A DNA stretch of 64,000 nt, from the NCBI GenBank assembly GCA_900545335.1, contig UQYP01000001.1, forward strand, positions 1-64,000, in the 5' to 3' direction. The position numbers and the translations under genes were made by a program. How positions within the stretch are numbered: the first letter of the stretch is position 1; every line of letters starts with the position of its first letter. This document shows positions 13,643 through 23,302 of the stretch, one piece after another. The notes beneath the pieces were generated by a model, which saw nothing but the letters and a program-made list of their open reading frames with translations, searched no databases and was not told the DNA's origin. The DNA comes from an uncultured Sutterella sp. GTDB lineage: Bacteria; Pseudomonadota; Gammaproteobacteria; Burkholderiales; Burkholderiaceae_F.

Positions 13643-14844
13643 TCGTGTCTCACAGCCTCTATAGGATCGAGTTGTGCAGCCCGTCTGGCAGGGAAGTAAC
13701 CGAAGACCACCCCGGTCAGAGCGGCAAATAAAAAGGCGATCATATTGATAGTCGGATCAAAAATAAAGGGAACACCCATCGTAGCAGCAAGAGCAACGGA
13801 ACCGATAAAAGCAATGACAACACCTAAAACGCCTCCCATTGCTCCGAGAACAATTGCTTCGATTAGAAATTGCATCAGCACTTCCCGCTCAAGTGCTCCG
13901 ATTGCCAGTCGCACACCGATTTCCCGCGTTCTTTCCGTCACGCTCACAAGCATAATGTTCATAATGCCGATACCGCCGACAATGAGGCTCACCGCTGCAA
14001 CCGCACCCAACAGCATCGTCATAATTTCTGTCGTGCTCGATACTCTTCTGGCGATTTCCTCGGTATCCAAAATCATAAAGTTATCATCGTCGCTATCGGA
14101 CAATGACCGTCTTTCCCGCATTAACAAACGAATGCTTTCGGTAACAAGTGCCCGGTCAATTTGAGAGTCGACCGAAACCAAAATAGCCGATACCCGCGTA
14201 TTGCCGGACACGCGTCTTTGAAATGTTTGAATCGGCATAACGACCAGATCATCCTGATCGCCCCCGATCGCTGCCTGGCCTTTGCTTTCTAAAACACCGA
14301 CCACTCGGCAGGAAAATTGTCCGGTTCTGAGCATCTGACCGAGAGCATTGCCGGATGAAAAAATTTCCTTTTCAATCGTCGCACCGATAATACAAACAGC
14401 CGCTCCTGACTGTTCCTCCTGGGGTTCAAAATAACGTCCCTGACTGACTTGTCGGTTATCCAAAATGAAGTACTGATTGGAGCTGCCAATCACCTGAGTG
14501 CTCCAGTTTCTGCCTTGAGCCACCACTGTCATTGACTGCTGGCGCTGAGGAGCAACCGCTTTTACGCCGGCAATCTGATTGGCAATCGCATCAATATCTT
14601 CCAATTTGAAAGACGGAGCACCGGCCGCCCCTCCCGGCCCCATACGCTGCCCCGGTCGAATCATCAGCTGGTTGCTGCCCAGACTCTCAATCTGTTCTCT
14701 AACGGCTTGAGTCGCACCATTGCCGACCGTCACCATCGTGATAACGGCGGCCACACCGATCACAATACCCAAAACCGTCAGAAGCGATCTCATCGGATTG
14801 CGCCAAATTTGCCTTAAGGCCAAAATAAATGCGTTTGCCCACAT
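13639..14844 (-). CDS. MacB-type ABC transporter permease
   Basis: A 401-residue permease with the MacB/FtsX topology: one N-terminal helix (about residues 20-43), a periplasmic MacB core domain (about 50-255, start NQLMIRPGQRMG), then three helices with TREIGVRLAIGA between the first and second and the ending PARRAAQLDPIEAVRHE. In E. coli MacB, ATPase and permease are one polypeptide; here they are separate genes. Together with the adjacent ATPase, MacA-like adaptor and outer-membrane channel it should form a tripartite pump for macrolide-like compounds, peptides or lipids. The substrate is not predictable from sequence. Confidence 0.88.
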   Translation of the reverse strand: MWANAFILALRQIWRNPMRSLLTVLGIVIGVAAVITMVTVGNGATQAVREQIESLGSNQLMIRPGQRMGPGGAAGAPSFKLEDIDAIANQIAGVKAVAPQRQQSMTVVAQGRNWSTQVIGSSNQYFILDNRQVSQGRYFEPQEEQSGAAVCIIGATIEKEIFSSGNALGQMLRTGQFSCRVVGVLESKGQAAIGGDQDDLVVMPIQTFQRRVSGNTRVSAILVSVDSQIDRALVTESIRLLMRERRSLSDSDDDNFMILDTEEIARRVSSTTEIMTMLLGAVAAVSLIVGGIGIMNIMLVSVTERTREIGVRLAIGALEREVLMQFLIEAIVLGAMGGVLGVVIAFIGSVALAATMGVPFIFDPTINMIAFLFAALTGVVFGYFPARRAAQLDPIEAVRHE

Positions 14845-14846
14845 TT

Positions 14847-15542
14847 TCAGCCTCCTTGATCACTCTCAATTCGACCGTCACGGAAATGAACGATTCGTTT
14901 GGCAAAGGTCGCCATATCAGGCTCATGGGTCACCAATGAGACCGTTATGCCGTCCTGCTCGTTGAGATCCTTCAGTAGCTGCATAATCTCTATGCTTCGT
15001 TTGGTATCCAAACTGCCGGTCGGCTCATCAGCCAAAAGCAACAGCGGTTTACTGACAATGGCTCGGGCAATAGCCACGCGCTGCTGCTGACCGCCGGACA
15101 ACTCTGCCGGAGTATGGTGCTCCCAAGGCAGCAACCCAACCCGATCGAGCGCCTGTCGGGCTAATTTGTGCCTCTCCTCTCTGGGTACTCCGCGATAAAG
15201 AAGCGGCAATTCAACATTTTCCAAAGCGGTTGTGCGAGCTAATAAATTAAATCCCTGAAAAATAAATCCCAAATATTTTCGGCGCAAAAGAGCTCTTTCA
15301 TCATGGGTCATCTTTTCCACCGGAGCCCCTTTAAAAAGGTAGCGCCCCGATGTCGGTGTATCCAGGGCTCCGACAATATTCATGCAGGTTGACTTCCCCG
15401 AGCCGGAAGGTCCCATAACAGCGACAAAATCCCCTTCATTGATGACAAAGTTGATGCCCTGAAGTGCAAAAAAAGCAGCCTCACCCTGACCGTAACGCTT
15501 GTGAATGTCAATGAGCTGTACTAAAGGGATTTTTTCAGACAT
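14847..15542 (-). CDS. MacB/LolD-type ABC transporter ATPase
   Basis: A 231-residue ATPase: Walker A GPSGSGKST at residues 44-52, Q-loop FIFQGFNLL, signature LSGGQQQR, Walker B LLLADEPTG and H-loop VSLVTHE. The sequence is of the MacB/LolD/FtsE branch that drives mechanotransmission permeases. It sits 2 bases before the permease gene on the same transcript and is clearly its partner. AGGAGGGG upstream is a strong ribosome site. Confidence 0.9.
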   Translation of the reverse strand: MSEKIPLVQLIDIHKRYGQGEAAFFALQGINFVINEGDFVAVMGPSGSGKSTCMNIVGALDTPTSGRYLFKGAPVEKMTHDERALLRRKYLGFIFQGFNLLARTTALENVELPLLYRGVPREERHKLARQALDRVGLLPWEHHTPAELSGGQQQRVAIARAIVSKPLLLLADEPTGSLDTKRSIEIMQLLKDLNEQDGITVSLVTHEPDMATFAKRIVHFRDGRIESDQGG

Positions 15543-15553
15543 TGTCCCCTCCT

Positions 15554-16822
15554 TTAGCTGCTTCTTAACTGACTGGTTATCACTAAGTCGCCGTCTTTTA
15601 AGTCTCCGGAGATCACTTCGGTATGAGTTCCGTCAGAGGCCCCCGTGATAATGTCAATCTCCTGAGCGCTGCCCGAGCGCAACACCCAAACGGTATTTTT
15701 TCGTTGAGTGGTCACCCCTCCGACCTCTTTTGAAACCTTATTTGAAGAACGAGGCGGCCCCATCATCAGGCTGTCGACCGCACTGCCGGAACCTTTGGAC
15801 ACACTGGGCGCAAACCGCAAAGCGGTATTGGGCACAAGCAACGCATTTTGTCTCTGCTCGGTCACAATTCTTGCCGTAGCCGTCATACCCGGACGAAGCA
15901 GTAAATCATTGTTACTGACTTTCAAATAAGCCGTATAGGTCACCACATTCGTTTCTGACTCCGTCGGACCGTAAGCCACCTTGGTCAATGTTGCCGGGAA
16001 ATTTTTGTTGGGATAGGCACTGACTGTAAAAGTGGCTTTCTGACCGGGTTTAACGACACTGACATCGGCTTCGTCAACATCGATTTCCAAGTCGAGCGTT
16101 CTCAGGTCACTTGCCAAGGTCAGCAATTCCACCGCCTGCAGTGATGCTGCAACAGCGTAGCCCGGTTCAACGGAACGCGCCAAAACAACTCCGTCAATGG
16201 GTGAAGAAATATAGGCTTTCGTTAAATCGGTTTGAGCGGTTTCCAATTCCGCCTGAGCTGTTTGAATTTGAGCCGCAGCCGTATCAACGGAGGCTTGAGA
16301 ACGGGCAACGACAGCCGCCTGCTCGTCCAATTCTGTTTGAGCCGGTGTTTTGCCGCCCGAGAGTTTTCTCACATTGAGCAGTCTTTTATATTTGGCATTT
16401 GCTTCATTTAGCGTGGCCTGGGCCTCTTTTTGCGCAGCCTGTGCACTTGCGAGCGCGGCCTTGGCTTTTTCTACCGAAGCCTTGAGTTTTGCTGTATCGA
16501 GCTCAATGAGAACCTGACCTTCTTTAATCGTGTCATTGACGTCGACAAAAACTTTTTCAACGATACCCGAAAGCTCAGAGCCGATCGTGACTTCCTGCTC
16601 GGCTTCCAAAGTCCCATTAGCGGTAACTTCAACCTGTAAAACGCCCTGCTTGACCGCCTCGGTCAAGTATCGAGGAGCCGTATCTCTACTTCCCATCCAC
16701 CAGGAAACAGCCGCAATAATGGCTACCGTAACGAGACCCAGCGTCCAACGCTTACGCTTGGACAATCCGGTTTGTGACTCTTCGCCTAATAGGTTTTGAA
16801 TTTTTTCTTTGTCATTACTCAT
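15554..16822 (-). CDS. MacA-like periplasmic adaptor subunit
   Basis: A 422-residue membrane-fusion protein. An N-terminal helix (about residues 26-43) anchors it in the inner membrane. A biotinyl-lipoyl half motif (GTLEAEQEVTIGSELSG) precedes an alpha-helical hairpin of coiled-coil type rich in Ala/Gln (about 110-200), followed by the second lipoyl half (YISSPIDGVVLARSVEPG) and beta-barrel and membrane-proximal domains. Such adaptors bridge the inner-membrane pump to a TolC-like channel. It lies between the channel gene and the ATPase gene, separated by 2 and 11 bases. Confidence 0.88.
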   Translation of the reverse strand: MSNDKEKIQNLLGEESQTGLSKRKRWTLGLVTVAIIAAVSWWMGSRDTAPRYLTEAVKQGVLQVEVTANGTLEAEQEVTIGSELSGIVEKVFVDVNDTIKEGQVLIELDTAKLKASVEKAKAALASAQAAQKEAQATLNEANAKYKRLLNVRKLSGGKTPAQTELDEQAAVVARSQASVDTAAAQIQTAQAELETAQTDLTKAYISSPIDGVVLARSVEPGYAVAASLQAVELLTLASDLRTLDLEIDVDEADVSVVKPGQKATFTVSAYPNKNFPATLTKVAYGPTESETNVVTYTAYLKVSNNDLLLRPGMTATARIVTEQRQNALLVPNTALRFAPSVSKGSGSAVDSLMMGPPRSSNKVSKEVGGVTTQRKNTVWVLRSGSAQEIDIITGASDGTHTEVISGDLKDGDLVITSQLRSS

Positions 16823-16824
16823 CG

Positions 16825-18243
16825 CTATTTCCCTTTTTCTTGCAACTTATCTTCAGGGCCCCAACCGCCGCCCAGAGCACGATATAAATCAATATGAGCA
16901 ATAGCCCAATCCGCTTTATTGCTCACCTCATTGTCTTGAGCCGTAAGCCACGAGCGTTGAGTTGTCAGCACCGTCTGATAGTCTTCCAGACCGCTTGAAT
17001 ACTGTTGAAGAGCCAACTGAGCGGCAAGTTCTGAACTTTCACTTGCTACCTTCAGCGATAACTTTCTTGCTGCACTCGTGCGGATGCCCGAAAGAGCGTT
17101 TTCGGTTTCTTCCAGTGCGCTCACTAATGTTTCGGTGTATTGAGCCTGTGCGCGATCAAGTTCTGCTTTTTGCGTCTCCGTCGCTGCCACCACATCACCC
17201 CAATTTAAAAACGGCATGGACAGAGCACCGATCAACGCTCCGATCCCGGTTCCGCTCGCTCCCAATGCACCCACCGTAGCTGCCGTAGTCCCGATTGTGC
17301 CGCTTAAAGACAGCGTCGGGAAATAATCGGCCTGAGCCACACGTACATTTTCCATTGCAGCCCGTACAGACTCACGAGCGGCCTGTACATCCGGTCTGAG
17401 CGAAATAACATCGGCAGGTATGGAAACCGCCAGCTCAGAAGGCGGCGTAGGAATGTCGCTTGCCGGTAGCGCTTGAATTTTGCTCAGAGGCAAAACAGTC
17501 AGACGAGATAACGCAGTCTCATATTGCAAAATATTATGCATATTGCTTGCGATACTGGCCTTGGCATTTTCAAACTGAGCATTGGCTTGTTCGTAATCGG
17601 TCGCGGAGACAAGACCTGCCTGATAACGCCACTGCGTCAGATTCTTCGCCTCTTCGTAAGACTTCACACTTTGTCTGGCAATATTCAAACGTATTTGAGC
17701 CAAACGCAAATTGACGTACGTGAGGGCAACTTCACTCGTCATGGCACTTTTGGTATCTTCAAGACTTAATTGCGTGGCACGAGCGTCAGCTTGAGCGGCA
17801 CGTCTGGCCGAGATATCTCTGCCGCCGAAACTGAAAGACCAGGCAGCCGTGGCGTCCGCTCCGAAGCTTTCGGTTGAACTGTTGTCACGACGATTTCTCG
17901 AGCCATCGGCTCCTAAAGTCGCTGAAGGGAAAAGTGCAGACGTTGAGGAGGTAAGCGCTGCTCTTGCGCTTCTCAAATTGGCTTGAGCCTGTGCTATATC
18001 GGTATTGTTTTGTAAGGCTGCTTCGACCAAGTAGGATAAATTCGAGTCATTCCAAGCGGCCCACCATTGATCGGCAGGCATCCGAAGTGATTTTGCCGCC
18101 TCGGTTCCTTCACCGTAACTCCAGTTTGAGGCAATTAAATTACTTTGGGTAGCGTTAAAACTCACCGGTTGCACGGCACAACCGGCAAGCACACATGCGC
18201 CAGCCAATGACACAGCCAAAACGAATTGCTTCCTCACAGCCAT
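16825..18243 (-). CDS. NodT-family outer-membrane efflux lipoprotein
   Basis: A 472-residue TolC-like channel with a lipoprotein signal (LAGC, Cys22). Two repeated outer-membrane efflux domains are visible, each with the long-helix signature (NNTDIAQAQANLRSARAAL; ISLRPDVQAARESVRAAMENV). A motif common in NodT proteins, LTQWRYQAGLVSATDYEQA, is present. It supplies the outer-membrane duct for the MacAB-like pump encoded downstream. It is the first gene of the operon, divergent from a response-regulator-like gene that may control it. Confidence 0.9.
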   Translation of the reverse strand: MAVRKQFVLAVSLAGACVLAGCAVQPVSFNATQSNLIASNWSYGEGTEAAKSLRMPADQWWAAWNDSNLSYLVEAALQNNTDIAQAQANLRSARAALTSSTSALFPSATLGADGSRNRRDNSSTESFGADATAAWSFSFGGRDISARRAAQADARATQLSLEDTKSAMTSEVALTYVNLRLAQIRLNIARQSVKSYEEAKNLTQWRYQAGLVSATDYEQANAQFENAKASIASNMHNILQYETALSRLTVLPLSKIQALPASDIPTPPSELAVSIPADVISLRPDVQAARESVRAAMENVRVAQADYFPTLSLSGTIGTTAATVGALGASGTGIGALIGALSMPFLNWGDVVAATETQKAELDRAQAQYTETLVSALEETENALSGIRTSAARKLSLKVASESSELAAQLALQQYSSGLEDYQTVLTTQRSWLTAQDNEVSNKADWAIAHIDLYRALGGGWGPEDKLQEKGK

Positions 18244-18423
18244 CCCCTTTTTACCTTACTTCAAAGTGTGCCATAAATAAATGTAACATTCTCCTTGCGG
18301 AAGTAATTTTTTGAAAAGCAAACTAAGTCAATACTCTTAGGCCTCGGAAGGTAAAACCCACTTAATACATAAATATCATTATTATTACGGCCTTAGCGTA
18401 ATTTTTTGTTTATTTTTAGCTCA

Positions 18424-19107
18424 ATGCCCATTAATCTTCTTCTTTCATTGCATGACGAAGTTTTTGAAGCGCTGATCGCTGATTTTTTAGTTTTCTGTCA
18501 ATATCAGGTCCATGCGGCGTACAACAAAAAAGATGCTTTAACCTATTGCGAAAATAACAATTTCGATATTGTTTTAATCGATATTGAAGACAAAGAAGAT
18601 ATTGAGTTTATTGAGTACCTTAAAAAACTGAAACCGGAGGCTGACATTCTGGCTCTGGTTCATAAGAAAGTTCCGGCTGAAGTTATTAAATCCATCGATT
18701 TACCGAAAGATCAGCTTTTGCCGCTGCCGGCACCATTGGTCGCAATTTTGCATGCAATCAATACCACAAATGAGTGCCGGGAAAATGCCAAACTTCAGTC
18801 GCTCACACCCCTGACCATCGGATCGCTTTGCATAGACAAACAAAATGCCTGCGCAAGCGTTCGGGGTAAGACGCTCACGCTCACGCAAACCGAATTCATG
18901 CTTCTTGACCTTTTGGCCGATAACCTCAATCGGCCGGTGAGTAAAGATGATATCTATCCGAAAGTGTTGGGCCGCCCGCGCGGTCAGTATGACCGGGCCA
19001 TTGATGTACACGTCTCAAGTGTGCGGCATAAGCTGCAGCAGTTGCACTGTGACGACATTCGCATTGAAAGTGTCAGAGGTGTCGGATATCAACTCTGTCA
19101 GCAATAA
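18424..19107 (+). CDS. OmpR/PhoB-type response regulator with degenerate receiver
   Basis: A 227-residue protein. The receiver (1-115) keeps the central aspartate (Asp53 in IVLIDIED) but not the usual features: the acidic pair is weak (HDE, 10-12), the Thr/Ser after beta-4 is replaced (ALVHK), and the conserved Lys-Pro is replaced by LPLPAP (about 100-104). The winged-helix domain (about 130-224) is standard, with LTLTQTEFMLLDLL, AIDVHVSSVRHKL and SVRGVGYQL. No histidine kinase is adjacent. It may be regulated without phosphorylation. Divergence from the efflux operon suggests it controls that operon. ATG at 18424 was preferred over a TTG 18 bases earlier. Confidence 0.8.
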   Translation: MPINLLLSLHDEVFEALIADFLVFCQYQVHAAYNKKDALTYCENNNFDIVLIDIEDKEDIEFIEYLKKLKPEADILALVHKKVPAEVIKSIDLPKDQLLPLPAPLVAILHAINTTNECRENAKLQSLTPLTIGSLCIDKQNACASVRGKTLTLTQTEFMLLDLLADNLNRPVSKDDIYPKVLGRPRGQYDRAIDVHVSSVRHKLQQLHCDDIRIESVRGVGYQLCQQ

Positions 19108-19157
19108 CCAACAGGGAAATCCCCTATTTTCTCTAAAAATCACTCATTTTTAAGGAT

Positions 19158-19182
19158 AAATCGCACTATTTTCGCGATTTTT
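19158..19182 (+). terminator. probable terminator after the response regulator
   Basis: AAATCGC (19158-19164), 9-base loop, GCGATTT (19174-19180), then TT. Short T-tail, so only moderately convincing. Confidence 0.5.
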
Positions 19183-19278
19183 ATCAAATCCCTCTCTTTT
19201 CTTTAAACCGCTTGCCGATAAAAGGCGCAGAATAGAACTGTTGACTTTTTGTTCTATTAGCCATCGAGGGGGATCATT

Positions 19279-21330
19279 ATGAGTCAATATCCAGTTGAAA
19301 ATATCCGTACTGTAGCATTGGTGGGCCACGGCTCATCGGGAAAGACAACGTTGTTGGAAGCCTTGCTCTATCGCAATGGCGTTATCAAAGAAGTTGGTAC
19401 TGTTGAAAAAGGCAATACAGTAAGTGACTTTGATCCCATGGAAAAAGAAGTCGGACACTCCCTTCGTACGACTGTGGCTCACCTTAATGCTCAAAAAGAT
19501 GATGGAACGCCGGTTCGCATCTTCCTGCTTGACACTCCGGGGTATCCGGACTGTGTCGGTCAAGCCCTAGGCGCATTGGACGCAGTAAAAACGGTTTGTG
19601 TTGTTATTGACGCAACCAAAGGCATTGAATTAATGACCCGCCGGATGATGGATTGGGCCAAAGAACGCAATCTCTGCCGCATGATTGTCGTCAACAAATT
19701 TGACCAGCCGGGCGTCGACTTAGCCAAACTGCTCATCGATCTTCGTGAAGCTTTCGGCAATGAAGTACTTCCTTTGAATCTTCCTAACAAAGACTGCACT
19801 CACGTTATTGACTGTTTCGATAACGACAAGGGTGAAGCGAACTTTGCATCCGTAGAAAGAGTTCACCAAGCTTTTATTGAACGCGTTGTCGAAATGGATG
19901 ACGAAACCATGGAGCGTTACCTTGAAGAAGGTGCCGTGGATCCGAAGAGCCTGCATGCTCCGCTCACCAAAGCTTTGCGTTTGGGTCACATCATTCCGGT
20001 TTGCTATACATCGGCTAAAAACCTCATCGGCATGCGCGATCTGATCAAAGTGTTTGTCCGTCATCTGCCCAATCCGACCGAAGCTAACGCACCGCTTTTC
20101 TTTAAGGCTGACGGTTCTGAATACATGACATTCCCCGATGCCAACCGTCCCGTGCTTGCTCATGTATTTAAAGTGGTTAACGACCCGTACATCGGCAAAA
20201 TCGGTCTGTTCCGCCTGCACCAAGGCAGAATTACCAAAGATTCAACCCTTTATGTCGATGACGGCAAAAAAGCCTTTAAGATCGCTCGTCCGATCATGCT
20301 TCAAGGCAAAGAAGGTCTTGAAGTCGATGAAATGAACCCGGGCTACATCGGTGCCGTGGCTAAAGTCGATGACATCGTTTACGGCAGCATTCTTCATGAC
20401 AGCGCCATTGAAGGCGGCATCTACATGAAAAAGCTCAATTTCCCGAAACCCATGTTCGGTTTGGCTGTAAGCCCAGCCAAGCGCGGGGATGAAAGCAGAA
20501 TGTCAGAAGTGCTCGAAAAGATGGTCAGCGAAGACCCGACACTTGCCGTTGAGCACGACGTGGTCATGAATGAAACGGTTTTGAGAGGATTAAGTGAGCA
20601 GCATCTGCGCATCGTTCTCAAACGCATGTTGTCTCAGTTTAAGCTCGACATTCAAACCCGCACGCCGCGCGTTCCGTATCGTGAAACCATTGCTGCTGCA
20701 GCCGAAGGTCACGCCCGCCACAAGAAGCAAACGGGCGGAGCCGGTCAATTCGGTGAAGTATTCCTTCGTGTTGAACCGCTGCCCAGAGGTGCCGGATTTA
20801 AGTTTGTCGATCAGGTTAAGGGCGGCGCCATTCCCTATAACTTAATTCCTGCCGTGGAAAAAGGCGTCAAGGAAGTGCTCGATTCCGGCTTTATCGCGGG
20901 CTACCCGATCCATGACATCCGCGTAACGGTCTACGACGGCAAATACCACCCGGTTGACAGTAAAGAAGTGGCTTTCGTGGCTGCCGGCCGCAAAGCAATG
21001 CTCGATGCACTTGCTAAAGCTCAACCCACATTGCTTGAACCGATCGTGCGTATTGAAATTGAAGCGCCGGACGTCTTCATGGGCGATATCACCGGTGACT
21101 TAGCCAGCCGCAGAGGTCAGGTAAGCGGTACTGAAAACTTAACGGGCGGCATGATGCTCATTACCGGACGGGTTCCGTTGACCGGTTTGGACGGTTATGC
21201 CAATCGCCTTAATGCCCTTACTCAAGGGGCAGGAAGCTACTCGGTGGAATTGGCCGCTTACGAGCCGGTTCCCGCAGCAGTTCAGGCTGACTTAGCCAGT
21301 AAGTATCAGCGCAAGGATGAAGAAGATTAA
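19279..21330 (+). CDS. elongation factor G-like GTPase (EF-G2/FusA2 type)
   Basis: A 683-residue protein with the full EF-G domain layout. G-domain motifs: GHGSSGKT (16-23), DTPGYPD (85-91), NKFD (139-142). Later domains contain ARHKKQTGGAGQFGEV and the domain V ending. It differs from canonical EF-G: the P-loop is GHGSSGKT rather than AHIDAGKT, the switch I RGITI motif is absent, and the catalytic histidine after DTPG is tyrosine (Tyr89). These traits fit the EF-G-like group typified by mycobacterial FusA2, whose function is unsettled. No str-operon genes flank it, so it is probably a second EF-G paralogue. GAGGGGGA upstream is a strong ribosome site. Confidence 0.85.
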   Translation: MSQYPVENIRTVALVGHGSSGKTTLLEALLYRNGVIKEVGTVEKGNTVSDFDPMEKEVGHSLRTTVAHLNAQKDDGTPVRIFLLDTPGYPDCVGQALGALDAVKTVCVVIDATKGIELMTRRMMDWAKERNLCRMIVVNKFDQPGVDLAKLLIDLREAFGNEVLPLNLPNKDCTHVIDCFDNDKGEANFASVERVHQAFIERVVEMDDETMERYLEEGAVDPKSLHAPLTKALRLGHIIPVCYTSAKNLIGMRDLIKVFVRHLPNPTEANAPLFFKADGSEYMTFPDANRPVLAHVFKVVNDPYIGKIGLFRLHQGRITKDSTLYVDDGKKAFKIARPIMLQGKEGLEVDEMNPGYIGAVAKVDDIVYGSILHDSAIEGGIYMKKLNFPKPMFGLAVSPAKRGDESRMSEVLEKMVSEDPTLAVEHDVVMNETVLRGLSEQHLRIVLKRMLSQFKLDIQTRTPRVPYRETIAAAAEGHARHKKQTGGAGQFGEVFLRVEPLPRGAGFKFVDQVKGGAIPYNLIPAVEKGVKEVLDSGFIAGYPIHDIRVTVYDGKYHPVDSKEVAFVAAGRKAMLDALAKAQPTLLEPIVRIEIEAPDVFMGDITGDLASRRGQVSGTENLTGGMMLITGRVPLTGLDGYANRLNALTQGAGSYSVELAAYEPVPAAVQADLASKYQRKDEED

Positions 21331-21349
21331 TTTCGACTTCTAGTTTTGA

Positions 21350-21384
21350 CAGTCGGTTGAAGAAAACTCTCAACCGACTGTTTT
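21350..21384 (+). terminator. intrinsic terminator after the EF-G-like gene
   Basis: CAGTCGGTTGA (21350-21360), loop, TCAACCGACTG (21370-21380), then TTTT. A perfect 11-base stem. Confidence 0.88.
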
Positions 21385-21475
21385 GCATTGAAAGCCACAA
21401 AATAGGCCTCTTTCATATTAAAATTGTTCGGTTATTTATTTGGGGAGTTTTTCCCTTCATATTTTGGGAGCATTT

Positions 21476-23275
21476 ATGCGTACCGAATATACCGGTCTTA
21501 TCAATGAAAAATTTATCGGTCAGACGGTGACCCTTTACGGTTGGGCTCATCGCCGTCGTGACCACGGCGGAGTCATTTTTATCGACTTGCGCGACCGTGA
21601 AGGTTTGCTGCAAATCGTGTGTGACCCTGACAATCCGGAAGTCTTCAAAACGGCCGACGCCGTTCGCAATGAATATTGCTTAAAGGTTGTGGGATTGGTT
21701 CGTGCCCGTCCTGAAGGCACCCGCAATCCTGACCTGATTTCCGGTGGTGTTGAAGTGCTGTGCAGAGAATTGACCATTCTCAATAAGTCTGAAACGCCGC
21801 CCTTCCATCTCGATGACGAAAACCTGTCTGAAACCACTCGCTTAACCTATCGTGTTTTAGACTTGCGCCGCCTGCAAATGCAGCGCAACTTAAAGCTTCG
21901 TTACAAGGTGGCTTTGGCTATCCGCAATCACTTGGACAAACAGGGCTTCATCGACATTGAAACGCCGATGCTCACCCGCAGCACGCCCGAAGGTGCTCGT
22001 GACTACTTAGTGCCCAGCCGTGTGCATGACGGCCACTTCTATGCATTGCCGCAGTCTCCGCAATTGTTCAAACAACTTTTGATGGTTGCCGGTTTTGACC
22101 GCTATTACCAGATCGTTAAATGCTTCCGTGACGAAGACCTTCGTGCCGACCGTCAGCCTGAATTCACTCAGGTTGATATTGAAACGTCGTTCCTGACACA
22201 GCAGGAAATTCGCGACATCATGGAAAAGATGATCCGTGAAGTCTTCAAAGAAACGATCAATGTTGATCTTCCCGATCCCTATCCGGTGATGTCGTGGCAT
22301 GAAGCCATGACCCGCTTCGGTTCAGACAAACCCGACCTTCGTATTAAAGGCATCGAATTGCGCGAAATCACCGAACAGGCAAAGACTTCTGAATTCAAGG
22401 TGTTCCGCTCTGCTACGGAATTGCCCGACGGTAAGGTCGTTGCGATGAATGTGCCGCACGCCGCAAGCATGCCCCGTTCTGAAATCGATGCTTACACGGA
22501 ATTTGTCAAGATTTATGGCGCCAAGGGCCTGGCTTATATCAAAGTCAATGAAAAGGAAAAAGGCCGTGAAGGTCTGCAAAGCCCGATCGTCAAGAACCTC
22601 TCTGACGAACTCATTGCTCATATCCTTGAGGTAACCGGCGCACAAAACGGTGACGTGATCTTCTTTGGCGCTGACCGTGCCAAGATCGTTTACGACTCTT
22701 TGGGCGCTTTGCGCTTAAAGATCGGTCACAGCGACTTCGGTAAGGCTAACGGCCTGTATGAAGAAGGCTGGAAAGCTTTGTGGGTCGTGGACTTCCCGAT
22801 GTTCGAGTATGACGACGAAGAACATCGCTGGGTTGCCTGCCACCATCCGTTTACGATGCCCCACCCCGATCACGTTGATCTGTTAAGTACCGATCCGGGC
22901 AAGTGCTTGGCACAAGCCTATGACATGGTGCTCAACGGTTGGGAAATCGGCGGCGGTTCTATCCGTATCCACCGCGCTGACATTCAAAGCAAAGTGTTTG
23001 CCGCTCTGAATATCGGTCCGGAAGAAGCTCGTGCCAAGTTCGGCTTCCTGCTTGATAACTTGCAGTACGGTGCGCCGCCTCACGGCGGCATTGCCTTCGG
23101 TCTTGACCGTATTGTCACGATCATGGCCGGCGCTCCGTCTATTCGCGACGTGATTGCGTTCCCGAAGACTCAGCGTGCTCAATGTCTGCTCACGAATGCT
23201 CCGGCTCCGGTTGATGAAAAACAACTGCGTGAACTGCACATTCGCTTGCGCAATCCCCAGCCCGCTAAAGAATAA
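21476..23275 (+). CDS. aspS: aspartyl-tRNA synthetase
   Basis: A 599-residue bacterial-type class II synthetase. The N-terminal OB anticodon-binding domain (1-105) contains TLYGWAHRRRDHGG; motif 2 is FRDEDLRADRQPEF, with the bacterial GAD insertion in the middle, and motif 3 is GIAFGLDRI near the end. It charges tRNA-Asp; in bacteria lacking asparaginyl-tRNA synthetase the enzyme may be non-discriminating, which cannot be judged here. The ATG at 21476 has GGGAG 5 bases upstream; a more upstream in-frame ATG at 21440 adds 12 unconserved residues. It stands alone between two terminators. Confidence 0.96.
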   Translation: MRTEYTGLINEKFIGQTVTLYGWAHRRRDHGGVIFIDLRDREGLLQIVCDPDNPEVFKTADAVRNEYCLKVVGLVRARPEGTRNPDLISGGVEVLCRELTILNKSETPPFHLDDENLSETTRLTYRVLDLRRLQMQRNLKLRYKVALAIRNHLDKQGFIDIETPMLTRSTPEGARDYLVPSRVHDGHFYALPQSPQLFKQLLMVAGFDRYYQIVKCFRDEDLRADRQPEFTQVDIETSFLTQQEIRDIMEKMIREVFKETINVDLPDPYPVMSWHEAMTRFGSDKPDLRIKGIELREITEQAKTSEFKVFRSATELPDGKVVAMNVPHAASMPRSEIDAYTEFVKIYGAKGLAYIKVNEKEKGREGLQSPIVKNLSDELIAHILEVTGAQNGDVIFFGADRAKIVYDSLGALRLKIGHSDFGKANGLYEEGWKALWVVDFPMFEYDDEEHRWVACHHPFTMPHPDHVDLLSTDPGKCLAQAYDMVLNGWEIGGGSIRIHRADIQSKVFAALNIGPEEARAKFGFLLDNLQYGAPPHGGIAFGLDRIVTIMAGAPSIRDVIAFPKTQRAQCLLTNAPAPVDEKQLRELHIRLRNPQPAKE

Positions 23276-23302
23276 ACCTCTCTAGCGAGTCACTGAATCA
23301 AA

